A stretch of DNA of 64,000 bases from Nitrobacter hamburgensis X14 (GCF_000013885.1 NC_007964.1:4326001-4390000), one strand, 5' to 3'. Counted from the stretch's first letter, positions 37,996 to 47,361 are shown. The notes: generated by a model not told the origin, from the letters alone. Numbers and translations are program-made.

Positions 37996-38235
37996 ACGCA
38001 GATCGGCCTCTAAAGGGAAATTCCGCCGCCATTACCGCGGTGTCTTGTCGGGACCGGCCCGCACCCCTGCAAGCGGCGGTTAGCGATGGTGCAAGCTTGA
38101 TGCGTTTGCGTTCCCCGCTAAATCGTCACTACTGCCTAGGTTGAACCGCGGGGCGTTTAGTCGCCGAGGAAGCCGCTATCCCTTGGCGGCTCGTCACCTT
38201 TATCAAACGCTAATATGCCGAACGGTTGGGCTTGC
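37996..38235. other. Intergenic stretch between a small gene and an IS5 remnant
   Basis: No gene, hairpin or repeat I can support; it probably includes promoter sequence for 37932 and the broken edge of the IS5 remnant. Confidence 0.4.
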
Positions 38236-38927
38236 CTACCGGCATCGGCGAAGATCGTTTCGATGAATGGGAAGCGCCGCCGCGCCTGACGCAGAACATC
38301 GCGCGCGCCGTCGCGATCCTGCACGCTGTTGGAATGAATGACGACGCTCAGAGAAGCCCGAGCGTGTCGACGAGAACGTGGCGTTTGCGGCCGGTGATCT
38401 CAGCGCAACGTCTTCGTTGTCGCTCCTTGCCCGCATCATATCCTTGCGGGTCCAGTCCAGAGCCCCTTTTTGAGCGGCTTTCGCGCTCTGGCTGTCGATA
38501 ATCGCAGCTGTCGGACTGGCCTCACGTCCGGCCAGCTCACGCGCCATGAGATAGAGTGCCTCGTGTATGCGTTGCAAGGCGCCATCACGATCGAGCAGAA
38601 TGAAATAATCATGTGCCGTGCTCTTCGGCGGCAGGTCCTTGGGTAGCGCGTTCCACTGGCAGCCCGTCGACAGCACGTAGAAGATGGCATTGATGACTTC
38701 GCGAACATTGACCTCGCGTTTGCGCCCACCGCGCCGCGCCGGCGGCACGAAGGGCGCGACAAGGGCCCATTCCGCTTCGATCAGATCACTCGGATAGCGA
38801 AGCCCGCGACGGTCCGCCGCACGGCGGTGTTCAGCTGTCCACATGGTAAGGCGCTCCGCGACGAATCACGCGCCTTACAGGGAATCATAAATGATTCCGC
38901 CGATTCAACTTCTTTTCGGATCGGCTC
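38236..38927 (-). pseudogene. IS5 family (IS1031 group) remnant
   Basis: MWTAEHRRAADRRGLRYPSD starts the first transposase frame at 38844. It is related to but distinct from the 9557 element (about three-quarters identity by eye). The second half of the transposase and the other end are missing. The remaining end GGATCGGCTC (38918-38927) abuts the next IS5 copy at 38932. Confidence 0.75.
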
Positions 38928-39605
38928 TTAAGAGCCGATTTAGGAAGAACTTGAGTCAGATGAGTCGGTTGTGATTCCATGTCCTGGAGCGATCCGTGAC
39001 AGGAGCACACGATGTGGAAGCCTGAACACCGTCTGACGGCTGACCGGCGCAGCCAGCGCTATCCCAGTGATTTGAGTGATGCGGAGTGGGTGCTTGTTGC
39101 TGCAATGATCCCGCCGGCGCGACGAGGCGGACGCCGCCGTTCGGTCGACGTCCGCGAGGTGTTGAACGCGATCTTCTATGTGCTGTCGACCGGCTGCCAA
39201 TGGAAGGCGATGCCGAAAGACCTGCCGCCCAAGAGCACGGCGCATTTCTACTTCATGTTACGGGATTGGGACGGCACGTTGGATCGTATTCACGATACAC
39301 TCTATGTAGCGACACGCGAAGCAGCCGGACGCGAGGCGAGTCCCACGGTTGCAATCATCGACGCCAAAAGCAGCAAGGCAGCGCAAAAAGGGGCTCTGCA
39401 CTCGACCCGCAGGGCTTTGATGCGGGCAAGGAGCGACAACGAAGACGTTGCGCTGAGATCACGGGCCGCAAGCGCCACATCCTCGTCGACACACTCGGCC
39501 TCTTGCTCGGCGTGAGCGTCCATGCCGCCGATATTCAGATCCCATGGGGATAGCGGCAGGCGCTGTGACAGAGTGCAACTGCTGCAACACTCTGTGGAGG
39601 TGATC

Positions 39606-40775
39606 ATGCCCGTTACGACTGACCAACTCGAAGTGCCCGCGGCTATCCGGGTCGATCTTGGCGCGATCTTCGTGTCATTGGAACTGAGCAAATCGACCTG
39701 GCTGATCACATCCTTGTCGCCGGGCCATGGCGCAAAGATGTCGCAGCACACGGTTGTCGGCGGCGACATTGCCGGGCTGTTTGTGCGCTTTGGCGTGTTG
39801 CGCGAGAAAGCGCAGGCGCGCACGGGCAAGCTTTATCCGCTCGTGGTGATCGAGGAAGCTGGTCTCGACGGCTTCTGGATCGATCGGCGCCTGCGCCGGG
39901 AAGACTGGATCGAAAGCCATGTTGTCGATGCCGCCTCGATTGCCGTGTCGCGCCGGCGGCGCCGAGTGAAGACCGACAAGATTGATGGCGAGACGCTAGT
40001 GCGAACGCTGCTGGCCTACAAGCGGGGCGAACCGCGCGTCTGCTCGATGGTCAGAGTACCTACCCTCAAGGAAGAGGATCGTCGCCGAACCTGCCGTGAG
40101 CGCAAGACGTTGGTCGGCGAGCGGACGCTTCACATCAATCGCATCAAAGGATTACTCTTTGGCCAGGGCATCACCGGCTACGCGCCGCTGCATCGTGACC
40201 GGCGCGAGCGGCTGGAAGAGCTACGAACCGGCGATGGCGACGCTCTGCCCGGTCACCTCAAGGCCCAGATATGCCGTGAACTTGACCGGCTCGAACTGTT
40301 GATCGAGCAGATCAAGACGGTGGAGGTGGAGCGTGACGCGCTTCTGGCCGAGAAGCGGGAAGACATGCCTTCGTCCGCTGCGATGTTACGCGAGATCAGA
40401 GGAATCGGCCCCGAGTTCGCCGCCATCCTCTACGCGGAAGGTCTGTACCGGCACTTCGACAATCGGAGACAGCTTGCAGCCTATGCAGGGCTGGCACCGA
40501 CGCCTTGGAGAAGCGGATCGATCGACCGTGAACAAGGCGTCTCGAAAGCGGGCAATCCGCGCCTGCGAACGACGATGGTCCAGCTTTCGTGGCTGTGGTT
40601 GCGTCAGCAGCCGGACTCGGCGCTGGCTTGCTGGTTCCAGGAACGGGTGAGGCGAAATGGCGGTCGTCTGAAGAAGATGACAATCGTCGCGCTCGCCCGC
40701 AAGCTGCTTGTTGCGCTGTGGAAATACGTCACCGCCGGCGTGGTCATAGAGGGCGTGGTCATGAAATCCACGTGA
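39606..40775 (+). CDS. IS110 family transposase (element A)
   Basis: The 389-aa DEDD transposase starts MPVTTDQLEVPAAIRVDLGA after GTGGAGGTG. FVSLELSKSTWLITSL is the first acidic motif region and RRRRRVKTDKIDGETLVRTL the second; the Transposase_20 domain is LREIRGIGPEFAAILYAEGL and LAAYAGLAPTPWRSGSIDRE. It is complete and may be active. It inserted in the IS5 element, and its right part contains element B. A structured stretch before the start (CAGAGTG...CACTCTG, 39571-39597) is a possible end structure. Confidence 0.88.
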   Translation: MPVTTDQLEVPAAIRVDLGAIFVSLELSKSTWLITSLSPGHGAKMSQHTVVGGDIAGLFVRFGVLREKAQARTGKLYPLVVIEEAGLDGFWIDRRLRREDWIESHVVDAASIAVSRRRRRVKTDKIDGETLVRTLLAYKRGEPRVCSMVRVPTLKEEDRRRTCRERKTLVGERTLHINRIKGLLFGQGITGYAPLHRDRRERLEELRTGDGDALPGHLKAQICRELDRLELLIEQIKTVEVERDALLAEKREDMPSSAAMLREIRGIGPEFAAILYAEGLYRHFDNRRQLAAYAGLAPTPWRSGSIDREQGVSKAGNPRLRTTMVQLSWLWLRQQPDSALACWFQERVRRNGGRLKKMTIVALARKLLVALWKYVTAGVVIEGVVMKST

Positions 40776-41304
40776 GGCTACACAAACATACTCCGCAATC
40801 TTCCGGGACCTGATCAAGCCCCGGCGGATCCAGGTGGACGAACCGGTCGCGGTCCTGGCCAAAAATGCCGCCATTCAGAATGGTCTCGTCCTCCTGAGCC
40901 CTTGCCCGCCGCAAGCGGGATATTGGTGCAGCCGTCCCGTGCGGCGACCGGATGTGAGGTTGATCAGGCTCGGGAATCGAGCCGCGTCATGCAATCGGGG
41001 CTCAGGCCGTGGATGCCGTGAACAAGGAACCTGCCAATGTGTCCGTGATGCTTCTGTAATGGGCCTTCGTTCGTCAAGTCCCCTCTGAACGACATCTCAT
41101 CGCCAGGATCATGCTTCTGTCCGTGGTCAGCGCGAAGGCCACCACACCATGCCATCAGATCCTTAAGCTGACAGGTCAATCTAAGAAGCGTGATCTGCCG
41201 AAGCATTCACAGCATCACACACGACCTTGCCAAGCTCTCGTCCCGGCGACGGGACCTCTGTAGAAGCGGTGCCGTTTCGGCTCGCTCCGAACCTGCTCTA
41301 CCTC
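40776..41304. other. Non-coding part of the IS110 elements A and B
   Basis: The gap between the two IS110 transposase genes has no convincing gene. It should hold the end of element B and part of the long non-coding end of A, where a bridge RNA would be encoded. GCCCGCCGCAAGCGGGATAT at 40904-40923 shows local pairing. Boundaries could not be placed. Confidence 0.35.
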
Positions 41305-42336
41305 CTATGCGGCCGTGGCAGCCTTGCTCCAACGGAACTCGGTCGCATCCACCCACATGCGATGGAGCACGACGCCCAACTTGCGGGCAAGAGCCACCTT
41401 GGCGCGCTTCATGCCTCGACGTTTCGCCACGTCGAGCGCCCAGCACTTCAGGCTCGAGAAGCGGGTCGCCCGCGTCAGCATGATGTGCGCCGCTTCAAAC
41501 AGCGCCGTTCGCACCATGGCGTCGCCGACCTTGCTGACACCGCCATCTCGATCAGTCTCGCCGGATTGATACTTTTTGGGCGTAAGTCCGAAGTAGGCTC
41601 CGACCGTACTGGATTTTCCAAACCGCATCGGCTCGTCCACCGCCGAGCGATAGGTCAGGGCGACCAAGGCGCCGACGCCAGGTGTGCTCATCAATCTCCG
41701 GCAGACCTTATCAGCGCGCGCGATCTTCAGCATCTCGCGATGGAGCTTGGTGAACGCGCACCACAACGCCGTCCGCGCCACCAGCATCGCGCCAATCACC
41801 GTCTCCAGAGTGGCGTGGCCCGCTATCAATTCCCGGATGCGCGCCTCAAACCTTCCACGACTGACTTCGCCGACCTTCAGCCCGTAACCGCGCAGGATTC
41901 CACGGATGCTCAGTTCGACGTCGAGAAGCTTGCCTTGCAGAAGTTTGCGGCCAACGAGAAGAGCCCGGGTATCCTTGCAAGTCACCGATTTGGCGTGAAC
42001 CGGACGGTACCATCCCATCCGCAGCAACTGGGCGATCCCACGCGCATCTTTCCGGTCGGTTTTGACTGTCATGGCCGACAGCCCCGCCTTCACGTGCCGC
42101 GTCTCCAGCAACACGGCAGCGCGTCCGGCGGCGACAAGCCCCGCATGCAGCCATTGCGACAATGGACCGGCTTCGAGCCCAATGCGGCTGACAGGCAATT
42201 CCAGTTCGTCGAAATAGCGGACCAGTGCTTCAGGCTCGCTGGCGATCTTGACCTCGCAGACGATCGTTCCGGTCGCGTCCACAACGCACACGCTGCTCTC
42301 TTTCAGTGAGACATCGATTCCCGCATAATGCTCCAT
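41305..42336 (-). CDS. IS110 family transposase (element B)
   Basis: The 343-aa transposase starts MEHYAGIDVSLKESSVCVVD, with GAGAGGAA upstream. VKTDRKDARGIAQLLRMGWY and MSTPGVGALVALTYRSAVDE then AYFGLTPKKYQSGETDRDGG are the family motifs. It belongs to a different IS110 branch from element A and from the 2849 element. It is complete. It lies inverted inside the non-coding right part of element A. Confidence 0.87.
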   Translation of the reverse strand: MEHYAGIDVSLKESSVCVVDATGTIVCEVKIASEPEALVRYFDELELPVSRIGLEAGPLSQWLHAGLVAAGRAAVLLETRHVKAGLSAMTVKTDRKDARGIAQLLRMGWYRPVHAKSVTCKDTRALLVGRKLLQGKLLDVELSIRGILRGYGLKVGEVSRGRFEARIRELIAGHATLETVIGAMLVARTALWCAFTKLHREMLKIARADKVCRRLMSTPGVGALVALTYRSAVDEPMRFGKSSTVGAYFGLTPKKYQSGETDRDGGVSKVGDAMVRTALFEAAHIMLTRATRFSSLKCWALDVAKRRGMKRAKVALARKLGVVLHRMWVDATEFRWSKAATAA

Positions 42337-42854
42337 GGCTGTTCCTCTCATGATGCTTGGAGCCGATCGCTCGGACTCCGTTTCAACACCATCATTCTGA
42401 GGGACAGCCACCCAATCTGGCTATGCTCGCGAAGGCCGGCCCATTACGGCATCTATTACTACTTGACCCGAACATCCCCATGTGAGGACCGCGACGGCGC
42501 GCATGACCTGCTACGCCGAGCGCGGCGGCGCTTTCCCTTCGTCGATCGGATTTTCGCCGATGGCGGCTATCAGGGACCAAAAATGGCGAAGACTGTCGCC
42601 GCGACGGGATGCTGGAAGACCGAGATCGTCAAGCGTTCCGATCTCCATCGCTTCGTCGTGCTGCCCAAGCGCTGGATCGTCGAACGGACTTTCGCCTGGA
42701 TCAGCCGCAATCGTCGCCTGATGCGCGATTTTGAGTGCTACACCAGGACCGTCGCAGCCTTCGTCCGCCTCGCCATGATCCGCGTCATGCTCAGGCGCCT
42801 CACACGCTCAACCCAATGCTCTTGAATCCAATCTTCTTGGATCGGCTCTTAGGT

Positions 42855-44165
42855 CTAGGTTGCCTTGGCGCGCTGCTTCGGGCGCTCTGCTTCTTTCGCA
42901 AGGCGGCCACGCAGCAGAGCCAGAACCGCGGCTTCCTCAGGTTTCAGGCTTTCGACATTGGCCTGTAATTCGCTCTCGGCTTTGGTTTTAAGCTCAAGCA
43001 CGAGATTGCCATCCATATAGGAGTTCATCACTTCCGGATGCACATAGCATTTCCGGCAAATGGTCGGTGCGTTGCCGAGTTTCGCCGACACTTTTTCAAT
43101 GGCGGCGCGGAGATTTCGCTTCGCCTGCGCCGCGCTGTCGAAGCTCTCAAGCTCATTAAGCGCCATGGCTGCCAAGACTGTACCCGCCCAGGTGCGAAAA
43201 TCCTTCGCCGTAATGTCCTTGCCGGTGATTTCCCGAAGATAGGCATTCACGTCGGTCGAGCTAACGTCCTGAAAAGCGCCTGCCTCATCGACATATTGGA
43301 GCAACTCCTGCCCCGGAAGCTCCTGACATGCCTTTATGATCTTTGCAATGCGGCGATCCTTCACGCGCAGAGACCATTGCTTGCCGCTCTTTCCAGTAAA
43401 GCGGAAGCGCACCTCATTTCCATTGATGGCGACATGCCGATTCATGAGCGTCGTCAGGCCATAGCTCTTGTTCTGCTCTGCGTATTCGTCGTTTCCGACC
43501 CTGATCAGCGTCGTCTCTAAAAGATGTACGATAGTCGCCAGCACCTTTTCGCGCGGCAATCCACGCTGGGCCATATGCTCTTTCACTTTTTCCCGGATCC
43601 CGGGCAACGCATCGGCGAAGGCAACGACATGCTCGTATTTCGTGCTTTCGCGCACTTCGCGAAAACGTGGATGATAGCGGTATTGCTTGCGGCCTTTCGC
43701 GTCTCGCCCCGTAGCCTGGATATGGCCGTCGTTGAAGGGGCAAATCCAGACATCGGACCAGGCTGGCGGAATCGCGAGCGACTTTATCCTGTTCAGCACA
43801 TCCGGCTCGGTCAGCTTAGAGCCGTCCGCGCGTAAGTAGGTAAAGCCGGTGCCCGCCTTTTTTCGTTTAATGCCGGGACGCGCGTCCGAGACGTACCGTA
43901 GACCCGCAAACTCAGCGGCGTCCTTCGGATCAACGATCGTCTGCACAATTTCCGCGTCCAGCCGCAATGAAACTGTCCTTTCAGAGCACTTCAAACGAAC
44001 GGTCCGAAAGGAAACCGGTTCCCGACGCGTCCTCCGCCCGCAGGTATTCAGTCGAAAGACGGAGCAGCCTTGGAGCCGAGCGGCCATCAACTCTTGCCAT
44101 CGGTCCATCGGGTCTAATCCTCTGGGCAGCCTCGGGGAGGGCGAGGGATCGCGGCTGTCGGCCAA
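42855..44165 (-). CDS. DNA topoisomerase IB (poxvirus-like)
   Basis: The catalytic core has RYVSDARPGIKRKKAGTGF, then YRYHPRFREVRESTKYEHVV and ETTLIRVGNDEYAEQNKSYG. KDFRTWAGT and the nucleophile tyrosine in CYVHPEVMNSYMDG (about residue 392) are intact. It relaxes supercoils through a 3'-phosphotyrosine intermediate. The first 65 codons of the frame show no homology; I favour TTG at 43965-43967 (370 aa) as the real start, but it is uncertain. An IS5 copy ends seven bases after the stop codon. Confidence 0.85.
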   Translation of the reverse strand: MADSRDPSPSPRLPRGLDPMDRWQELMAARLQGCSVFRLNTCGRRTRREPVSFRTVRLKCSERTVSLRLDAEIVQTIVDPKDAAEFAGLRYVSDARPGIKRKKAGTGFTYLRADGSKLTEPDVLNRIKSLAIPPAWSDVWICPFNDGHIQATGRDAKGRKQYRYHPRFREVRESTKYEHVVAFADALPGIREKVKEHMAQRGLPREKVLATIVHLLETTLIRVGNDEYAEQNKSYGLTTLMNRHVAINGNEVRFRFTGKSGKQWSLRVKDRRIAKIIKACQELPGQELLQYVDEAGAFQDVSSTDVNAYLREITGKDITAKDFRTWAGTVLAAMALNELESFDSAAQAKRNLRAAIEKVSAKLGNAPTICRKCYVHPEVMNSYMDGNLVLELKTKAESELQANVESLKPEEAAVLALLRGRLAKEAERPKQRAKAT

Positions 44166-44287
44166 CCACGAGGCTCAGCGTGCGAGAAGGATCATGCCCA
44201 TCACGACCCAGGAATTCGCAGTTTATGAGGAACCGGCAACGGACCCTCGTTGTTGCTCCATAGCTCTGAACGCAGGAGGGCAAGAAC

Positions 44288-44371
44288 ATGGGCAAGGGCG
44301 CTCTTCTTTGGTTGCTCGGCATACCGCTCCCGATCATTCTGCTTCTTTGGCTGTTTGGATTTCTGCACTAA
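44288..44371 (+). CDS. 27-aa membrane peptide
   Basis: ATG 44288 follows a strong GCAGGAGGGC site. MGKGALLWLLGIPLPIILLL then WLFGFLH is almost entirely one hydrophobic helix with a charged start. A degenerate copy is at 6436. It is one codon upstream of the next gene (GTG 44375), suggesting co-translation. Confidence 0.7.
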   Translation: MGKGALLWLLGIPLPIILLLWLFGFLH

Positions 44372-44374
44372 CTG

Positions 44375-45079
44375 GTGGCGCCTGAGGCACCTCCGCTATC
44401 GGACGATCGGACATACGACACATCATTAAAGGCGCGGGTACTTGTCCGGCCTCAAGTGACCATAATGGGCGATGACCTTCAATCCGGAGTAGACGCCATG
44501 CGCGCGGACGCAAGCCGTCATCAGGTGCCATCGCCCGATCTACAAATTTTGTCAGTTGAGCCACGACGGACAAGTATTTGGATCAAAGAACTACCCTACA
44601 GTCTCGTTCTGCTACTAACCATAATCGGCGTTGCCTATACGAGCTTCTTGAAACAACCGATTGTCGTCTATTGGGAGATTCTGGCGGTAGTGATTGGAGC
44701 CATCTGTATCGGCACCGGATGGCAGAGCGCAGCCGACAAAGACGCGCGATGGCGGTTGGTTCGGACGCAGGTATTGCATTGGTGCGCATTTCTGCTCGTG
44801 ATGAACATGATACTTTTGCCGAGCGTGCAGAGGATCCTCAATGCCAATGTGACTGGGCTCGCCATTTTCACCTTGCTGGCACTCGGTACGTTTACCGCTG
44901 GCATCCATGTCGCTTCTTGGCATGTCTGCCTTCTCGGACTCCTCTTGGCCCTGAGCATTCCAGCGATTGCGTGGATTGAAAGTTCCGCATTGATTGTGGT
45001 TCTAGTTGTGTCCGTGGCGCTTGGAGTTGGCGCCGTGCTTTGGTGGCATTGGCATAGGAAGAAGCCCATCCCAGGTTGA
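44375..45079 (+). CDS. Conserved membrane protein, unknown
   Basis: The 234-aa product has a polar N-terminus (about 70 residues, SPDLQILSVEPRRTSIWIKE) and six hydrophobic segments between residues 73 and 228, ending in WWHWHRKKPIPG. The start may be GTG 44375 or ATG 44465 (MGDDLQSGVDAMRADASRHQ). No family name is known to me, but similar six-span proteins occur in Bradyrhizobium. It is likely in one operon with the 27-aa peptide. Confidence 0.65.
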   Translation: MAPEAPPLSDDRTYDTSLKARVLVRPQVTIMGDDLQSGVDAMRADASRHQVPSPDLQILSVEPRRTSIWIKELPYSLVLLLTIIGVAYTSFLKQPIVVYWEILAVVIGAICIGTGWQSAADKDARWRLVRTQVLHWCAFLLVMNMILLPSVQRILNANVTGLAIFTLLALGTFTAGIHVASWHVCLLGLLLALSIPAIAWIESSALIVVLVVSVALGVGAVLWWHWHRKKPIPG

Positions 45080-45213
45080 CACAGCGTTTATGAAAACAAG
45101 CAGCGGCGGCGCAGCGTGCAGTCGATCACACGAGCTCGCGGTGGGTAAAGAGCCCATCGAATTCCCGAAACCAGAGCTTGAGAAAATCCTCGGCCAAACA
45201 TTCGGGTTCCGCT

Positions 45214-45300
45214 CGTTCAGGAGCAGGCGATGCAGGTCGCGATGATCGCGGCCGGATTTACCGCAAACAAGGCCGATCAGCCGCGCCGTGCCGCCGCCGG
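45214..45300 (+). pseudogene. dnaE2: DnaE2 (error-prone polymerase III alpha) fragment
   Basis: The frame VQEQAMQVAMIAAGFTANKA, then DQPRRAA matches the fingers-domain block of DnaE2/DnaE (FQEQAMxxAxxxAGFTxxEADxLRRAM). Only about 28 residues remain. It stands among other repair-gene fragments (DinB, ligase, SRAP at 46955-47766). Confidence 0.5.
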
Positions 45301-45396
45301 TCGGGATCAAGTTTGGCCGAAAAATGAACCCACGCAATCGGGAGGCGTTAGTAGTCAGTTCTTAGAGGACGCATAGCATCAATTCGCAGACCCCAA

Positions 45397-46032
45397 ATGA
45401 GTACACGTACGACCTTGGCGAAGATCGTCGGCTTGACGCAAAGCCATCCGTTTCCCGTGGAAGTGAAGCCCACGGAAGCAGATGTCGAGATCGCACAAGC
45501 GATCGCTCATCACGCCACGCCCCTTCCCGAGGAGATCGCCAGGGCACTAACGTGGGGGGCAGATGAGAAGGTGCTGTTAGTTCTCGCCGCGATCGGATGG
45601 ATGGCTTCGCGAGGCGGGGGGGAACAGCTTCGGCGGGCTGGTAACCATGCGCTGTTGGTCACGGTGGTCTCCTCATTGCTACCGCACGGTATGAAGCTAA
45701 TTTTCGATCAGACTCGTCCAGATCGAAGAACCGTGCTGGGGCATGTCCACGGCATTTCGTTCTCTGGCAAGCGCGACGATGCTTTTCCCTCGGGCCACGC
45801 ACTCCATATGGGCGCATTGGCGTCCGCAGCTGGCGCCCTGCCGCCCGGACCGCGGCGAGCGATCCGAGCCATCGCGGTGGGCCTTTCTCTCACTCGAGTC
45901 GCGATCTTGGCGCACTGGCCGTCGGATGTACTCGCTGGCTTCGCGCTCGGCGCGGTTCTGGAGCGGTTCCTTCGGCTGTGGACGGGATACCCGCCCGTAC
46001 TCATGGAGAAGAAAGAGGATGCCGATTGTTGA
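45397..46032 (+). CDS. PAP2-family phosphatase
   Basis: The 211-aa protein has the three PAP2 motifs: KLIFDQTRPDR, FPSGHALH and TRVAILAHWPSD, with the catalytic histidines. About four or five hydrophobic segments are present. The family removes phosphate from lipid phosphates or undecaprenyl diphosphate at the inner membrane. Its stop overlaps the next small ORF (ATG 46019), and two DUF3147 genes follow, forming a compact operon. Confidence 0.87.
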   Translation: MSTRTTLAKIVGLTQSHPFPVEVKPTEADVEIAQAIAHHATPLPEEIARALTWGADEKVLLVLAAIGWMASRGGGEQLRRAGNHALLVTVVSSLLPHGMKLIFDQTRPDRRTVLGHVHGISFSGKRDDAFPSGHALHMGALASAAGALPPGPRRAIRAIAVGLSLTRVAILAHWPSDVLAGFALGAVLERFLRLWTGYPPVLMEKKEDADC

Positions 46033-46159
46033 AGACCTCAAGGAGGAGTACGCGGAGCGCGCCACCGGGCTGGGGCGCCCTGGCAAGGGCGCGGTTATGA
46101 GCTTCGTGCGGCAACGCAAGGCGGGACCGCTATCGAAGCTTTGGAAGCGGCCGAAATGA
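46019..46159 (+). CDS. 46-aa basic protein in the PAP2 operon
   Basis: ATG 46019 overlaps the PAP2 stop and its own stop overlaps the next start (ATG 46156). The product MPIVEDLKEEYAERATGLGR, then PGKGAVMSFVRQRKAGPLSK and LWKRPK is basic, with no membrane helix. No family is known. The double overlap (AAATGA) argues for translational coupling and a real gene. Confidence 0.6.
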   Translation: MPIVEDLKEEYAERATGLGRPGKGAVMSFVRQRKAGPLSKLWKRPK

Positions 46160-46503
46160 GTGAATATGTCATCCGCTTCTTTCTCGGTGGCATAGTGGTG
46201 TCGGCATTCGCGATGGTCGGGGACATCCTGCGTCCCAAAAGCTTCGCCGGTTTGTTCAGTGCCGCCCCATCAGTGGCGCTCGCGACGCTGGGCATCGCCG
46301 TTGATCGACATGGAGCCGGCTACGCTGCCTTACAGAGCCGCGCAATGATGGCCGGCGCAATCGCGCTTGCCATCTATAGCGTCGTGGTCTGTCAGACCCT
46401 CATCCGGTCGCCCTTAACGGCAATGCCGGCCACGCTGATCTCGCTTGTCGTTTGGCTGATCGTAGCCTTCGGCCTGTTGGCGATGTTCGGAGGTGGAACG
46501 TGA
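46156..46503 (+). CDS. DUF3147 family membrane protein, first copy
   Basis: The product is 115 aa from MSEYVIRFFLGGIVVSAFAM, about four membrane helices, with the conserved GDILRPKSFAGLFSAAPSVA loop. DUF3147 proteins are small inner-membrane proteins of unknown role, often in pairs. The next DUF3147 gene overlaps its stop (GTGA). Confidence 0.82.
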   Translation: MSEYVIRFFLGGIVVSAFAMVGDILRPKSFAGLFSAAPSVALATLGIAVDRHGAGYAALQSRAMMAGAIALAIYSVVVCQTLIRSPLTAMPATLISLVVWLIVAFGLLAMFGGGT

Positions 46504-46934
46504 CTCCGGTCCGCATCTCGTTTTCATCGCTGCGCGAAGGGCGTCCTTATGAATATCTGGTCCGCTTCGCGCTCGGTGGCGCCGCGACCGTAGTTACCGG
46601 TCTCGTCAGCAGCCGTTATGGAGCATCTGTCGGCGGTTTGTTCCTGGCTCTTCCGGTTATCTTCTGCGCCAGCGCCACGCTGATTGAGAAACACGAAATT
46701 CGTCGGAAGAACGAAGAAGGCCTCGACGGTCGTCGGCGCGGACAGGAAGCGGCGGCGCTGGACGCGGCCGGCGCCGCGCTTGGCGCGCTTGGGATGTTAG
46801 CCTTCGCGCTTGTCTTCTGCATCGTGGTCAAAGCCAGCGTTTTCGTCGCCTTCGTCGCAGCGTCGATCGCCTGGCTCGTCGTCGCCATGGCGGCTTGGTA
46901 CGCGCGGCGCAAGACGAAGCCGCGTTTGCGTTGA
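46500..46934 (+). CDS. DUF3147 family membrane protein, second copy
   Basis: GTG 46500 overlaps the preceding TGA. The 144-aa product has RPYEYLVRFALGGAATVVTG and GASVGGLFLALPVIFCASAT, the DUF3147 repeat, with an inserted charged loop (HEIRRKNEEGLDGRRRGQEA) and two further helices. It likely forms a heterodimer with the first copy, as expected for paired DUF3147 genes; this is inference. Confidence 0.82.
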   Translation: MTPVRISFSSLREGRPYEYLVRFALGGAATVVTGLVSSRYGASVGGLFLALPVIFCASATLIEKHEIRRKNEEGLDGRRRGQEAAALDAAGAALGALGMLAFALVFCIVVKASVFVAFVAASIAWLVVAMAAWYARRKTKPRLR

Positions 46935-46954
46935 AGCCTTTAAACAGGCTTCGG

Positions 46955-47320
46955 TTAGCGACATCGCGCGCCAGCGGAATTCCTTGCAGGTTTTCCGTGA
47001 CGTCCAGGTAAGCCTCGTCGAGCGATAGCGGTTCGATGATCGGCGTGTGCTCGGCGAAGATTTCGCGGGTCTGCTGCGAGACAGCCTTGTAGATCTCGAA
47101 GCGCGGTTTCACGAAGATGAGGTCCGGGCATTGTCGCTTCGCGGTGACCGACGGCATAGCCGACCTGACGCCGAACTTGCGGGCTTCGTAGCTTGCAGCC
47201 GCCACGACACCGTGCTCGCGGGATCCGCCGACCGCGACCGGTTTGCCACGAAGATCGGGATTGTCCCGCTGTTCGACCGACGCGTAAAAAGAATCCATAT
47301 CGACGTGGATGATCTTCCGT
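46955..47320 (-). pseudogene. dinB: DNA polymerase IV (DinB) N-terminal fragment
   Basis: The minus-strand frame gives RKIIHVDMDSFYASVEQRDN, then LRGKPVAVGGSREHGVVAAA, SYEARKFGVRSAMPSVTAKR and EPLSLDEAYLDVT. These are the Y-family palm motifs with both catalytic acidic residues. Homology stops after ARDVA at 46955; the finger, thumb and little-finger domains are missing. Confidence 0.8.
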
Positions 47321-47361
47321 TGGCTCGGGGGGACCGGCCTGGCTATCCTCGTCTTCGTCGG

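Larger units (their letters stand above)
38932..42848 (+). mobile_element. IS5 copy (as at 9557) split by a nested IS110 pair
   Basis: The left part 38932 to about 39540 carries MWKPEHRLTADRRSQRYPSD through LLGVSVHAADIQ. The right part from about 42483 to 42848 carries DRDGAHDLLRRARRRFPFVD, GGYQGPKMAKTVAATG and RRLTRSTQCS. These meet without loss relative to the intact copy at 9557 (junction in GATATTCAG / AGGACCGCG). Only a few substitutions separate the copies. The insertion occupies the gap between, and the left flank TAA and right flank TTA do not match, so the target duplication is not clear. Confidence 0.85.

Noticed and set aside
41227..42309. 360-codon plus-strand frame opposite IS110 element B
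   Set aside because: The minus-strand transposase has complete family motifs; this frame has none.
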